Notes: generated by a model from the letters alone, not told the origin. Counted from the first letter of the stretch, positions 9,841-22,360 are shown. The stretch is DNA of 64,000 bases from Entamoeba invadens IP1 (GCF_000330505.1 NW_004443556.1:70650-134649); one strand, 5' to 3'. Numbers and translations: made by a program.

Positions 9841-12281
9841 TGGGTGTGATAAAATGGTAACTACCCAAAAAATGGTTACTTTCAGTGTAGAACTTCTCTT
9901 TTGTAAAAATGAAAAACATTTTATTTAACAAAATTAAAATGGAAATTGATAATGAAAAAGTGGACTTTTGGGTTTAGTGTATAATTTTTTTGATTTGAAT
10001 AAATAGAAATAAACTGTTTTCCAAAACTCTGTACCGTTTCCAAAATTTATAAAAACCCTTTGTCCTAGTTTCCCGTTATTTACTATTTTTTATTTGTTTT
10101 ATTTTTTATTTTCCTATTTGTTGAACCAACAACAGTACACAGTTTAAAACCCTTAAAAATCAATACAATTTCAATTATTGAACAAAAAATCGGGAAATCA
10201 CCCAAATGTTGGGTAAATCTTCCCCGATTTTCCGCGTTCGTTATTTGGTCAGTGGTTTATTTTGTGACTAAACGTGAGTAAAACAACATATTTCTAACAA
10301 ACACAAGATAAACAATAATATAACAATAAACAAATGATGGTTTGAAGGATATTATTGCATCAAATGATACAACACTTTAATTAATAATAATTTTATGTTT
10401 ATTTCAACAATTAAAAAAGTAATCAATAACATAAAACAAACGTTTAAACAATCAAGGTTATTAATCAAAAGAATCTTAAATAAAATAAACAGTTCAAAAA
10501 TAAAAAAATTTCAATTGTAAAGTCTTAACCTATTTATCTTCTCTGAATGCCTATTTTACTTGTTTATACTTTTCATTTTTATCTGAAACACAACTTGGTG
10601 ATTCTGTAAACATAGACATTTAATTATAAAGTTGTGTTTTATCTTTTTGGCAAAAATCGTGTTATGGTAATCAAAATTTTAATCCCAAGTTTGTTTTTTA
10701 TATTTTTCAAGTAAATTTTTGGTGGAAGATTTGTTTGTCAAGTAAAATTTAAAAAATTCAAGTTCGTTATTTTGTTTTTTTCGAGTAAATATTTATAACA
10801 AAAAATGAGGGTTAAGCAAAGGAAAAATTATTTAGAAATTATTTGTCTAAAAAATCGGGGCATCCCAGTACAGAGTTTTGAAAAACAGTTTAGATGGAGT
10901 GTGTGTAAAATATCAAACCATAATTGAATTAACAATTAATTATATTTATATTATTAATTTTATAAGGTAATAAACCATAGTTAATAATTGAGTCAAATTA
11001 TAAAACTCCTGCCCAAATTGAAAACGTTTGTGCCTATGTCGTGTTCAGTTTACGCGCTCTTTGGTATCTACTTACCAAAGGGTGATACCTTTCTGACTTT
11101 TTTTAATATTGCGGGCTTGTTCTTGTTATAATGTCTACTTGTTAATACATATTATATATAATATTTTTGAATTAATGGAAATACAAACTTGAATGTTTAA
11201 GTCGTTATTGTTATATCGTGTCACTTAACTTAAATGGCAGTCCATTTGCCATATTATTTTAACACCACTTTTTGGGTTTTATATGAATAACTCGTGTTTT
11301 AGGTTTATAAGTTTTAATTTGTATATTGATTTAATTTAGTTATTTATTAATAAAATATAGTTTGAATTTTTGAACTTTTAACTAAAACTCTAAAATAAAT
11401 AAAACAATAAATTGTTCAATTTTATTATAATATTTTAAATTATATAATAATTGTTTATTGTTTTAATTTAATTTAAATGTTATTTTTCGATACACTATAT
11501 AATAATATTAACAATATTATATAATATAGTAAACTGGTTTTATTTATAGAAGTCTTTAATAAAATAATCAACTTAATTTATCTTGTACATATTTTTGAAC
11601 CAAGTGGTTCTTATCAATCAAATTTTGGATCCCAATCATCTCTTGATGTTTATATGTAAGTTGAATAATGCATATGTTTATCATATAACTATTTTAATTT
11701 TTTATATGAAGTAAAATATAGGATTATTAAAATACATTTATTTAGAATACAAAGGTATCAACATGTATTTCGTTTATAAAAGTAAACAAATAATGATTGT
11801 CAACAGATTTAATATACATGTTTGTAATACGTTGTATTGTATAAATTGTATATATCATCGATTTTTTTATAAATATCGAAAAAATTCAGACTTAAAAATT
11901 ACTCAAAAATACAAATTTTATTCAAAAATGAAAGATTGATGATTACTATTATAATGATCTGTATAAAATACAATTTCAGTTCACACAAAAACATTTTTAT
12001 AACAATTATTAAATAAAAATAAAAAATCCCAATATAAAAAAACGAATTGTTTTTCAAGTGTAATTCTTAATTTAATTAGCTGTTTTAAAAATTCTTGACT
12101 CATTTTCATCTGACTAAAATAAACTTTCCCAAAAGTGCATTAAAAACAACAAAAAATAATATTGAAAATTTTAGACTATTTGTTGAAAATGTTAAATAAA
12201 ATGTTTTTCATTTTTACAAAAAAAAGAAGTTCTACATTGACAGTAACCATTTTTTGGGTAGTTACCATTTTATCACACCCC
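9841..12281. mobile_element. TA-flanked non-autonomous element, 2.4 kb, ~90-bp TIRs
   Basis: The left end reads GGGTGTGATAAAATGGTAAC from 9842 and the right end is its inverse at 12261-12280. Similarity continues about 90 bp inward through GTAGAACTTCT and AAAATGAAAAACATTTT boxes. TA lies at 9839-9840 and 12282-12283. The interior holds no ORF above 60 codons, only AT-rich DNA, a second element (10012-10890), and a hairpin at 11059-11080 (CTTTGGTA, loop TCTACT, TACCAAAG). The transposase that moves it is not identifiable here. Confidence 0.7.
10012..10890. mobile_element. Nested TA-flanked MITE-like element, 879 bp
   Basis: The ends are inverted copies: AACTGTTTTCCAAAACTCTG on the left and, in reverse complement, AACTGTTTTTCAAAACTCTG on the right, both followed by TAC. 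TA lies at 10010-10011 and 10891-10892. An internal imperfect palindrome near 10187-10232 pairs AAATCGGG with CCCCGATTT around CACCCAAATGTTGGGT. There is no coding capacity. It sits wholly inside the 9841-12281 element, so it inserted later. Confidence 0.65.
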
Positions 12282-12283
12282 TA

Positions 12284-15200
12284 AAATGCGAATATTATAG
12301 GGTTTATTTTTTTATAATTTATTAAAAATCATAAATGTATTAACTCGCCGACGTACCTAATCCCCAACAAACCAATACTGCTAAAAAGAGTAATGTTTTT
12401 GTTTTTTGAAAAAAAATATATATTACAGTGTAGTTAAATTATAATAAAATGAAAATGGAATAACGAGTTCAAATCATGAACTAAAAAACAAATAAAATGT
12501 GAAAAAAATGAAAAAAATAAAATTTTATGAAAAAAAGTAAAAAATGGCAAAATAAGAATAGTGGTAACTTGCAATAACATTTATTCCAAAACAAATAAAT
12601 ATGTTTTTAAACGTAAACCAAAAAAATAAAAAACAATTGTTTTTGAGTTGAAATGAAATACAAATTGCAAAAGTAACATGAACACATCAGTGATAATTAA
12701 AAAAACACACAAAATATATGTACACACAATAGTCTTTATAAAAAATATAAACTTTTCAAAAAAATCAATTATATTATCTGTATTTTTTTTCAGACAATAC
12801 GATGTAGCAAGATTTTTGACTGTTTTTTCTGTTTATAATATATTTTTTTTCATCTTTTGGTATTTACCATATCGTGACTAATCTTTTGAAGAGTGTTTAT
12901 CAAAAGAAATTAAAATATAACAAGCAATCATTAAAAACAGTTTTTAGTGTCAAATATATTATTGTTTTAATAACAATTTCCCTTCATTATATATAATCCA
13001 CATATTTTTATATTGTTGTCTGACTTCTTGTCAAATATATGGACTGTTTAACCAATTGTTTGTTATGACTCTTGGCACATTGATGTATACAGTAACATAT
13101 TTTAATAATCTATTGAAAAGAGTGTTTAAAATATATAAGATAAACCACAACTATGTTTTTGATTTTTCAAACAACAAAAAACCAAACTTCTTTGTTTATC
13201 AATGCTTTTTTATTGATTTATTTGGTGTATATTTTTAATTTTTGTTGTTTTTTACATTATGAGTAATTTATCTTTTTATTATCAATTGAGAAGTATAAAT
13301 TATTATTATTTTTATTTATATTTGGGTTGCTGAATAATCAATTGCAAGTGCATCACTATCTGTAAAAGTGATGCATTATGGATTCGTATTATTGTTATAT
13401 TATTTTACAACTATTTCGACTCATCATTTTCACTATGACACAGAAGCACTTTACTCAACGTTAATAACAACCACAAATATTAATTTGGGTCATTCTCTGA
13501 ACATAACCAATTTTTTTATTACGATTATTATTATTTGTTTGTTTTATCAAACACAAAATAGCAATTATCACATTGGTTATGTGTGCTTTTTATCATCATT
13601 TTTAGATTTTATGAATACTTTTCTCAGAGTTGGCATACAATAGTCTGTCTCGATAAGATTAACTATATTTTATTATGAACAACCATTTTTATTAGTCATT
13701 ATTTTTATTTTTATTATTATTAAAATTTATATAACTTTCAAGCAGGACACAAATATAATTTAGATATTGAGACACTTTTTTGAAATTAAATACAGAAATT
13801 GAATATTTAAAAACTATAAGTTATTACCATAATCAATCTCAGTTGATTTTACACATTGACACTTTCACATAGAGATTGATTAGTGGATTGAATGTGTGAC
13901 AATCTTTAAACATTCACTGCGTTTTGTGGACTTCTTTAATATATTTTAAAGTCCAAATTTGTTGTTAGAAGTTAATTGTTTCAAAATGCTTCATTTAAGT
14001 TTTTTATTGTTGAATTGTGTTGTATTTATTAAATAATAAATCAAATGATTAACTTGATAACTTTCAAATTTGCTTTCTTTTGTATTTGCCAAACATTATT
14101 TTCAATTACAAAAACAAACATCAAGTGGTCGCAATTGACTGTTTGTGGGATAATACAACCACAACAACAAAACTGTGTTACGTATCCGAAACGTCAATTT
14201 TATTAACATAAGTATCAAAAATTCAACCATTGTTTGGTTTTACAAGTATTTTTAATTATTTTTTTGTTTTTAATTAATGTTTTAGAAATAATACAAACCG
14301 TTTTTTATTTATAATAATGAATATTACATTTTACTATAATTTGCTAAAGCCGACTTTTTCCACCAACTCTTTATTATTTTGGTTGTAATTTTTGTTCTGT
14401 TTTGCTTTCAAATTTTTATATAAAAAATAAATTCACAAAACGATTTTTTGTAATTACACATTTTAATGAGTTATTAACACTGTACTACTATTATTAAATC
14501 AAAATTTTCAACAAATTATTTTTAATAATTTTTTATTTAAAATTGCATTTATATTATAACTTATAACTTATTGAAAAAAGATCCAAACCAAACCCATTTT
14601 AAGAACAAATCAATTACACCATTGAAATGTTATTAACTTTTGAATTGATTATATATTTTAAACATAAATTATGGGTTTAATTTATTATTTAATGGTTAAC
14701 ATATAATATATTATAACTTAATGAACAATATTTGATAATTATAGGACTTTAAAACAAAACAAATAAAAACACACAACAACACAACAATAACCAAAAACAA
14801 ACAAAAATAAAACACAATTTTAATAAAAAAGTAAAGTTTATAGAATAAAACACAAATAGTAGTCAATAACATTATATTAAATGTTGTCTAAATTGAATAC
14901 AACATGCCAAATAAATGTTAATTTCAGATGACCTTACCAACGTTAAATCTTTAATTGTTTCATTTTGTTTTTTCAAGTATTTTTTAGAGCTACAATGACT
15001 TGAAGCCATCAAATACTGCACTCTTAATTGATATCAAAAAGTTAGTTTCTTCATTCACTTGAACAATTTTTATATTCAGTGTTGTTGAAAATGGAAATTA
15101 TTTTTTATTTGTTATGTTCTGAGTCTCTTGTTCGCTTTTTGGTTGTTATTTTTTATCATGTTTATTATTTTATTTTAATAAATTTATTAATATTTATAAT

Positions 15201-16407
15201 AAATGAGTAATGATATTTTATTTGTTTTTTTGTAATTTCTCTCAACCATTGTGACTATTTAATTTATTTTTGTTGATCAAGTGATCAGCACAAAATGATG
15301 TTTTATCATGTTTTATGTTAATAATTAAGATATTGTTATTATTTATTCTTCGTATAAAACCAATCTTTAAGTTGTAGTCGGTCGGGGTCATATATTCAAG
15401 TGTTGTTATGTGTCTTGAAATTACCAATTATGTTTTGTATTTATTAACACGATAAGTTTCGGAATAATCCCGTTTATATAGCCAAAATAATTAAAATACG
15501 ATTAAAAACACTTTCAGATTTTTATAAAAAGATGTGTCATTTTAAATGACACATGTTGTTATTTTTTGTTGTGGGTTATGTTTTAAGTAAAAAATTTATT
15601 CTCATTAAATTATCACTTATTACATATGTTTAAAGCTTAAGTATCATTATAATACAACCATATGGATTGGAATTATGATATGTCATTTTATTGTGTTTTA
15701 AAAAAATGTGTTTGAAAAATAAACACATCTCATCATTTTTATTGTTTTTCTAATAAATTATTAGCCCATTATTACTATTGAAATGATGTTTGGTTTAAAA
15801 ATACGTTTGATGTTTTGTTGTTTCGTGATTTTTCTTGAATAGATTTATGAAAAAGAAATTCAAAAAGATAGTTCTACAAGTTTATAATATGTTTTATTGG
15901 TCAAAACAAAGATTGAATTGCTTTAAGAAATTTCATTTAAAAAATAATGAGTTTTTTCTCTTTTTTTATAACAAATTATATGTTTTTTGTTTTTTAAATT
16001 GTTATTTGGGTAGTGCAGGTATGGCGCAGGTCTTTACTCTTAATTGTATTATCAACATAAAAAATACACTTAAAGATAAACTTTAAAACTTGTTTGTTGA
16101 TTACATGTTTAATTGTCTATTGATATTTTACTTTTTTACTGATTTGTTTTATTAAATTTCTTATGTGAACTGCTTTGTATTTACCACTTTATCATTTAAA
16201 TATCATCTCATGCTTTATTTCTGTTCTTTTATTTGGAAATGGGTGAGTTAACAATCACATAGTCTTTTGGTCAACTTTATTACATGAAAAAAATATGATT
16301 TATTTTTGTTCAATATTTATTATATTTCAATTATTATTTAATTAAAAAATAAGTTATACACATAAAACTTCTTGTTTTTTGTTGTGGCAAATATGTTTAA
16401 TATTTTT
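12284..16407. other. 4.1-kb AT-rich desert
   Basis: No convincing gene was found. Short open frames at 13056-13238 and 13368-13643 are low-complexity and hydrophobic and match nothing I know. Small palindromes occur at 13347-13374 (GCATCAC paired with GTGATGC), 13831-13881 (AATCAATCTC and its inverse), 15532-15554 (ATGTGTCATTT and its inverse), and near 15706-15729. No tRNA cloverleaf was recognised. It may be old transposon debris. Confidence 0.5.
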
Positions 16408-19246
16408 AAGAAAAAGGACGAATAGTTGCACGAAAGACTGGCGATATTTTTTAAAGACGTCTTTTGTGTATTAGGGATGTCTTCCCGTTATTTTTGATGT
16501 CCTCACTGTGTATGGGGATGTCCTTTCTATTAATTTTGTGTCTTCTGGGTTTCAAAAACTATAAAATGTATTATAATTTAATCATTATTTTACTATTTAA
16601 TATAATAATCATTTCCAAAAATAAATAAAATAGTTAACAAACACTATAGAACAAGTAATTTTGTTATAAATTAATGGTTTGAATGAATTAATTGTTATTT
16701 TTTATTGGTCATTTAAAGTCACTTTGAAACAGCTTTTCCAACACAACAACCCAATACTCCCACAATTTTAGCAAAAAATAATTACAATTATTATATATTG
16801 AAAAGTATATGATATCATTTTATATAAAACAAAAAATAACAACAATAAGTCAATCAAATTCTGCTTGTGTTTTGTATATTATTGAGATAATTGTGCTCAT
16901 CTAACACCTCTTCAATTTCTCTTTATACATTAGATCCATTTTCATCATGTTCGAATCGAAGCGCTTCAACATTTGCCATTGTTCCTCCGAGCCTCTCGAA
17001 ATTTTCAATTATTCGTTTAGCAGACTGGGGAATTTTGATTATTATCTTATCGTTTAACAAAGAAGGGTTCAAAAGATAAAAATGAATATCCCACATTGGG
17101 TGCATCATAATATGATAATTGTTGAAGGCGTGGCACATTAAAATCACATCTGCATATTTATCAAGTGAATATTTCCACTTCTTTTTGGTGATTTCGAAAA
17201 GAAGAGTAAGTCTTCCAAAGGAATTTTCAACTATTAGTCTGCAATTGCTAACAAGTGAATTTCTAAGTTTTGTTAAGGCGTGGCAGTGAGGATCAGAAGG
17301 ATAAGGCCATGCAGTTATACCATTTTTGCACCTCTATAACCTGTATCACCCAAAAAACATTCATTATTTCGAATATACTGATCCCATTCATACAAACCAA
17401 ATATACTAAAATCGTGATATGAACCTGGTATTGAAGTTGTTATGCCACATGTCAAACCAAAATAATTGACACTCACACTCGTTTTGATTGCCGAGCAATT
17501 CAATTTTGGTGAATAAAACACTAAATTTGTGAATTCCCTTTCACTAACAATTTTCGTTTATTAGTAATAGCATGATCTCTCACATCAATTGTGGTATAAC
17601 ACTTATCAAGATCCTTTGGGTGTTCTTTAAAAACATGATCTCTATAACTGATAAATGGTAACCTCATCGATTCACATTTGCCCACTTGTATAATTAAATT
17701 TTCGACTGCACATTTTTAAATGATTCAATTGCTTTCCATACCGCTCTTGATATTTCTTTTCTGTTTCTGTCGTTGACTCTTTGGACATAATGAGTGTTTG
17801 TTTCATTGTGAAGTCTGAAGGAAGGATTTACAATTTCATTCACTTTCAAAAGATAAAACAGCGTGTTAAAGTCACAACCTTTATGCAAAAAAGTCATTAA
17901 AATCAAAAACAATTCATACAAAGAAAATACACAGTTTTTGTTGAGTGAAGGTATTGTGACAGACATTAATGAGTTGTGAAAACAAAATTTAGTTATGTTG
18001 TTTTCGTTTACACTTAGATCAAATTTACATGTTGCACAACACAGAGAAAATAATTTTTCAAATTCTATTTTGGTAAATCCAGTAAGAGTTTTACATTCAT
18101 TTTCTGAAGTTAAATTAATATCAATGAGAGTTCGATGAGAATTTGTTGATATCTGTGGAACATCTGAGATAATCGGAGAAGTCATTTGTCCACTATCAAT
18201 GAGCTCTTCGATACGAACAAAATATTCTTCTTGTTGTTCAGCCCAAAACTCATTACTTGGAATTTCCAAACATGTGTGTGTATTTCTATTGTGTCTCAGT
18301 TCTTCTGTTAGTCTTCTTCTGATATTTGCTGGCTGTTGTGGATTGTGTCTAATTTCTTTGGCTGAAGGTTGACGAAGTATTCTGTTTTCTCTGACGGTTG
18401 TAAAAAATGCCAAAGGATCATTGGGATCGATTCTAGACTCGAGAATTGGGTTTGCCTCATTAAGGTGTAATAGATTTTCTTGTTGTTCTGTACCAGTATT
18501 GTGATATGTTAAATGATCTTCCACAATCAATTGTTTATTTTGTAGACTACTCGGTGGATTGTGTGGTTGATCAAAATCAGTGGTTGTAATCGAATTAAGA
18601 GTGATATTATTTAAATTTTCGTGGTTAATTGTTCCATGTGTTAGTATTGAAGAAAGTGATGATGTTATATTTTCTGTTTCAACATCATTACTATTTATTT
18701 GTTGTTCATGTTGTAATGAATCGTCTTGAATTGCGTTTGACGTGTTTGAATTTGGTAATTCAAAGTTATTATTATTCACTGTATGCGATTGATCGTGATG
18801 TCCATCATTATTACAAGAAGACGTCAAACCCGATAATTCTTCATTCTTTTTTACAACCGTTGTTTGGATAACAGAAGAAATCGAGTTATTTTGTGTGTGT
18901 ACTTGATTATTTATTGAAGAATTTCTTGATGTAAATGCAACGTACTGGTCATCAACATGAATGATGTTAGTAGACTTTTTGTTGTTTTTTCTACCAGGCG
19001 GTCTTCCTCTCCTTTTTGTGACCTTTTTATAATCATATGTTGAATGTGTAGTTAATGAATTATTTTTTTAAAACCATTAATTTATAATAAAATTACTTAT
19101 AATTTAGTGTTTGTTCGTGATTTTCGAAGGAGATCACGAAAATAATAGAAAGGACGTCTCTATACACAGGAGGACGCCCTTTATAACGGGAGGACGTCCT
19201 TCGGCCTATTTTCCCGTCCTTCGTCCCCATGTCTATCCTTTCTCTT
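16408..19246 (-). mobile_element. PIF/Harbinger-type DNA transposon, decayed
   Basis: The DNA at 16410-16550 and 19115-19246 forms diverged terminal inverted repeats of about 130 bp. Shared landmarks read inward are AAAGGA, GACGTC, TTCCCGTTAT, CTGTGTAT and GTCCTTTCTATTA. The motif GAYGTCCT recurs at roughly 20-bp steps in both arms. A minus-strand DDE transposase remnant fills the interior. No target-site duplication could be fixed. Confidence 0.7.
16923..19049 (-). pseudogene. PIF/Harbinger-like (DDE_Tnp_4) transposase, frameshifted
   Basis: Read on the minus strand, an AT-hook (KRRGRPPGRK, about 18990-19020) is followed by a long Asn/Thr/Gln-rich linker. Next is a helical segment with FSLYELFLILMTFL (about 17900), like the region preceding Harbinger catalytic domains. 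The DDE landmarks come in different phases: TIDVRDHAIT near 17590, PGSYHDFSIFG near 17430, GDTGYRGAK near 17330, and VENSFGRLTLLFE near 17200, the Glu motif. Phase changes occur near 17700, near 17520 (in-frame TAG) and near 17325. The last readable stop is at 16923. A true upstream ATG is not visible; one lies at about 19075 beyond an A-run slip. Harbinger elements normally also encode a Myb-like protein, which I do not see. Confidence 0.7.
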
Positions 19247-19474
19247 TATTATAATATTTTTATTAATAATAATATTTAAAACCAAAAATTAAAAAAAATT
19301 AAAAATCAAAAAAATATTTGTTTTTTATTAATTAAAAAAAACAAATAATAATTATAATAATTGAATTTACTAAAACAAATTTATATCTTTTTTATTTGTT
19401 AAACAATTGAAAATCTATTTTAAAAACAAACAACACATAACAACAAAACTACAATATAAGACAATTGTCAGTCG

Positions 19475-19873
19475 ATGAGTAAACCCAAATTTGTGAGCAC
19501 AATTCGGTACCACAACTCATTACCAAAAATCCCCGTGGAGTGTAAGCACCTTCGTTTTGTCGTTGAGATGGACGATTTTTCAAGTTATGTTCCGACGACA
19601 CTCGAAGACTCATTTAAACTTCCTTTACCAAATGACCCAACATTTGGTGTGAATGCCGACACCAGTTTGCCCGAAGTGTTTTACACTCCCAAAATAGATC
19701 CTTCGTCAACCATTCCAAAAGATCTTTTCGACGTGACTCAAAAGCTGTTTGTGTATGTATCACTTATAGTTTATTTATAACAAAATTACTTAATATTATA
19801 ATACAGTATTAGCTTACGCATAGAAGTTCAACAACAGGAACAATACAAATCCAGCCTTAAGTCGCACACTTAA
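19475..19873 (+). CDS. Short Paf1-like protein (Paf1 complex N-terminal region), two exons
   Basis: ATG 19475 opens a frame whose start (KFVSTIRYHNSLPKIP, then LEDSFKLPL and LGV-like FGVNAD) matches the N-terminal block of Paf1, the elongation-complex subunit on RNA polymerase II. A 60-nt intron is inferred at 19747-19806: it starts GTTTGTGTATGT, ends TACAG, and joins phase correctly (exon 1 leaves CT, exon 2 supplies T). The spliced product is 112 residues ending at TAA 19871-19873. That is far shorter than usual Paf1, so this is either a reduced homologue or a truncated copy. Its 3' end faces the Pcf11-like gene only 71 nt away. Confidence 0.6.
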
Positions 19874-19944
19874 TTCTTCAATTCGACTGTTTTTGTGCTT
19901 TTGTGTTATCTTGAAGTGAACCAAAATGTTAACAATCAAGTCAC

Positions 19945-21441
19945 TTACGCGTGTTGTTGGCAGTATTGGTGGACGTATTGTCCATCGACACTCACTGCAT
20001 TTTTGAAGAAATTGCCATCCTCACTGATGTCAAACTTTTCTTTGCATATCGAGCACGTCATCTTATTTTCATCGTAAGCCACTGTTAAAACAACTTTGTC
20101 CTCTTCTTTCTGATTCGCCGGAATCGGTGCCACCGCTTCTTCGACTTTCTCTCCGCCAAAGACCTCAATTGTTCCCGTCGAGTCAACCTCCTCGCCAACC
20201 CACAAACTCGGCGTTTTGTACCAATTTCGACTCACCCCATTGACCAACTTCTCGTTGCGCGTGTGCCACTCGGTGTGTCTTTTCAGTTCTTTGAAATACA
20301 ATCCACACACAGGACATTTAAACGCGTCATTTTTCTCGCGTGTTATTGCCTTTTGCCCATCCCCCTTTTCGTTGTACCCAAAGTTTTGGAGCTTCTCCGT
20401 CTTCTGTTTGTCTTGTGTTTGTGCGGGAACTGGATTTTCGATCACACGTACGTCGACTTGTGACAGTGGTGGATTTTTGAAAGTGTTAATTTGGGCTTGT
20501 GGAGCGACTTGTGGAGTGTTTGGGTTCCTCTGTGTAGTGATTGTGTTCTGTTGTGTAGTGTTAATCGAGTTTTGTCCGTAGTTCATCGTCTTCACCTCTT
20601 CCTTCATTGAGTCAATTTGCGCCTCATATGGATTAATATTGTCGTTATAATTGAGTTGAATTGATCCAAATCGATTAGTTTCATAAGGTGAATTTGGTAT
20701 GTCCATTGGGTCGAAGACATTCAATTTTTGTTGTGGAGCAATTGAAGGATCCATTTGTGGTACTCTCTTTTCAGGTTCGACTGGGGGAATTGGGGTCATT
20801 TTTGGTTGGGCATAGACCACTGCGATATTATCCATTTGATTGAGGGTGCCCATCTGATTTAATTGATTCATTGACTCCATTGGATTGATCGGATTCATTT
20901 GAGTCATTTGTTGTGGCTGAGTCATTGAAGGCATTGGATTCGTGTTTTGTGGAAGTTGTGGTATTTGTTGCGCTTGCGTTTGTGCAAGGGGTGTTCTGTT
21001 TTCTTGAAAAGGCAGTTGACCAAATGGAGAGTACATTTGCTGTTGTGGTTGTGGCGCAATTTGGTTTCTAATCCCATTCACTATTTCCTGTGGAAACGAT
21101 CCGGTCCAAGTGTTCAACAAATCAATTAGATACTTCCGAAGTTTTTCATGACACGCTCGATACGCTCCGACAAACATGTCCACTAACTTCGGACAGAACA
21201 TTTGGACATAAGTCCTCGAAACATCGTTTTTGACTATCGAGTCGATGACAAAGAGGACGTAGACTTGTTGTTCAGGGTTGAATGAGAACTGGTAGAACGC
21301 GTCGTTTGTTACATCGACAAACTGTTGAGCTTGTTGTGTTCCTTGGATAGCGGTCATTGTCAAATATTTGATTCGTTCGGAGTCGTTATCGATCTGAGAA
21401 ATGATATTCCGGTATAATTGCAGTAAATCCATTGAGTTCAT
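19945..21441 (-). CDS. Pcf11-like mRNA 3'-end processing factor
   Basis: The 498-residue protein starts at ATG 21441. Residues about 5-130 form a helical CID (RNA polymerase II CTD-interacting domain), with the sequence YVLFVIDSIVKN typical of the fold. A long Gln/Asn/Pro/Met-rich linker follows. A zinc finger (CPVCGLYFKELKRHTEWH) runs into SRNWY, and a second finger (CSICKEKF with YVHQYC) closes the protein, the order seen in Pcf11. Pcf11 bridges Pol II and cleavage factor IA to couple cleavage, polyadenylation and termination in the nucleus. RNase-type CID proteins lacking zinc fingers (Nrd1, SCAF) are less likely. It is convergent with the Paf1-like gene. Confidence 0.8.
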   Translation of the reverse strand: MNSMDLLQLYRNIISQIDNDSERIKYLTMTAIQGTQQAQQFVDVTNDAFYQFSFNPEQQVYVLFVIDSIVKNDVSRTYVQMFCPKLVDMFVGAYRACHEKLRKYLIDLLNTWTGSFPQEIVNGIRNQIAPQPQQQMYSPFGQLPFQENRTPLAQTQAQQIPQLPQNTNPMPSMTQPQQMTQMNPINPMESMNQLNQMGTLNQMDNIAVVYAQPKMTPIPPVEPEKRVPQMDPSIAPQQKLNVFDPMDIPNSPYETNRFGSIQLNYNDNINPYEAQIDSMKEEVKTMNYGQNSINTTQQNTITTQRNPNTPQVAPQAQINTFKNPPLSQVDVRVIENPVPAQTQDKQKTEKLQNFGYNEKGDGQKAITREKNDAFKCPVCGLYFKELKRHTEWHTRNEKLVNGVSRNWYKTPSLWVGEEVDSTGTIEVFGGEKVEEAVAPIPANQKEEDKVVLTVAYDENKMTCSICKEKFDISEDGNFFKNAVSVDGQYVHQYCQQHA

Positions 21442-21763
21442 CACACAATGTTTTTTTTAAGTTTTTGTCTTGAAAAAAAGTAGTTTGCTCTTTTAATATA
21501 TTTATTAATAATTTATTTATTAAACTGTCCATAACAAAATTTGTTAAATTTTAAAAGTGGCACTTGAAAAACATTTTTTAAAATAAAAAATGTTTTTCAA
21601 GTTTTATCTATTGGAGGCAGTAAAAAAACTGTATCAATATCATTAGTAAAAATACGACAAATATATAGTACATTAAGCCACAACTTAAAAGCAACCCAAA
21701 TGAAGTCAAAGTATCTTAATCGTAACGTGAAAAAGAAACATATGATTGGTACAGACAAGTTTA

Positions 21764-22351
21764 TTAAAGCTCGAATATGAGATAGAGCACAACGACAACC
21801 ACCGCAATGAACACAAACCCGATACCCAAAATGAGGTTTGCGATGGCCCACAGCTTTTCTCTTCTGTCTTGGCTTCTTAACTTTGTGCACCCGACAACAG
21901 TAGCGCACGGCAATATAATTGAAATGAGGAACCTTGACGTTAGTATTCAGTATTTTTAAAAGTATAGATTAAGATAATTAAAGATAACAAAAAAATATGA
22001 ACTATAAATTATAATAAATATATTATTTTTGAATACTAAATCGAAATATATTATAATATAATCTATTGTATAGAATGACTAATGTTTATATAAAAGCGTA
22101 ACAAACGTATACAATCCAATTGGAGTTTTGTTAAGATCCTCAAGAATGTCTTGATTCGAAAGAGATCCGGAACCTTTGGAAGGTCCACCTTTGGACAATC
22201 CTTTCTTCGACTTTTTACTTCTTCTGTCGTGGGTGGTCCCCTTTGTCGAACGTCCTTTTGTAGTCATACCTTGCCCTTTGCCGGTACCGACTGTAAGGAA
22301 TTGTTGACGAGTTGTCGTTGCAGTTGTTGTTGTGGTCGAGGTGGTCGACAT
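21764..22351 (-). CDS. Two-exon small membrane protein, unknown family
   Basis: Exon 1 (22107-22351) starts at ATG 22351 and encodes a Ser/Thr-rich then Gly/Lys-rich leader (TKGRSTKGTT, SKKSKKGLSKGG). The intron (21933-22106) begins GTTTGTTACG and ends TACTAACGTCAAG; exon phases fit (AC + G). Exon 2 (21764-21932) encodes two hydrophobic segments: FLISIILPCATVVGC, then after RSQDRREKLW the segment ANLILGIGFVFIAVVVVVLY, ending at TAA. Total 137 residues. The topology suggests a basic cytosolic N-terminus and a hairpin or tail anchor in a membrane. I do not recognise the family. The 3' splice AAG is atypical, so the intron end is the weakest part. Confidence 0.55.
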
Positions 22352-22360
22352 CGATGAGCG

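Noticed and set aside
13368..13643. 91-codon + frame in the desert
   Set aside because: Low-complexity, hydrophobic, no ATG-context or family signal; likely chance in AT-rich DNA.
16010..16045. G+C-richer stretch that might be a tRNA or box
   Set aside because: No cloverleaf or internal A/B box could be folded.
20216..20581. + strand 121-codon frame inside the Pcf11-like gene
   Set aside because: Antisense shadow of the real minus-strand coding sequence.
21597..21908. 103-codon minus frame with many Cys/Arg
   Set aside because: It overlaps, in another phase, exon 2 of the better-supported two-exon membrane protein.
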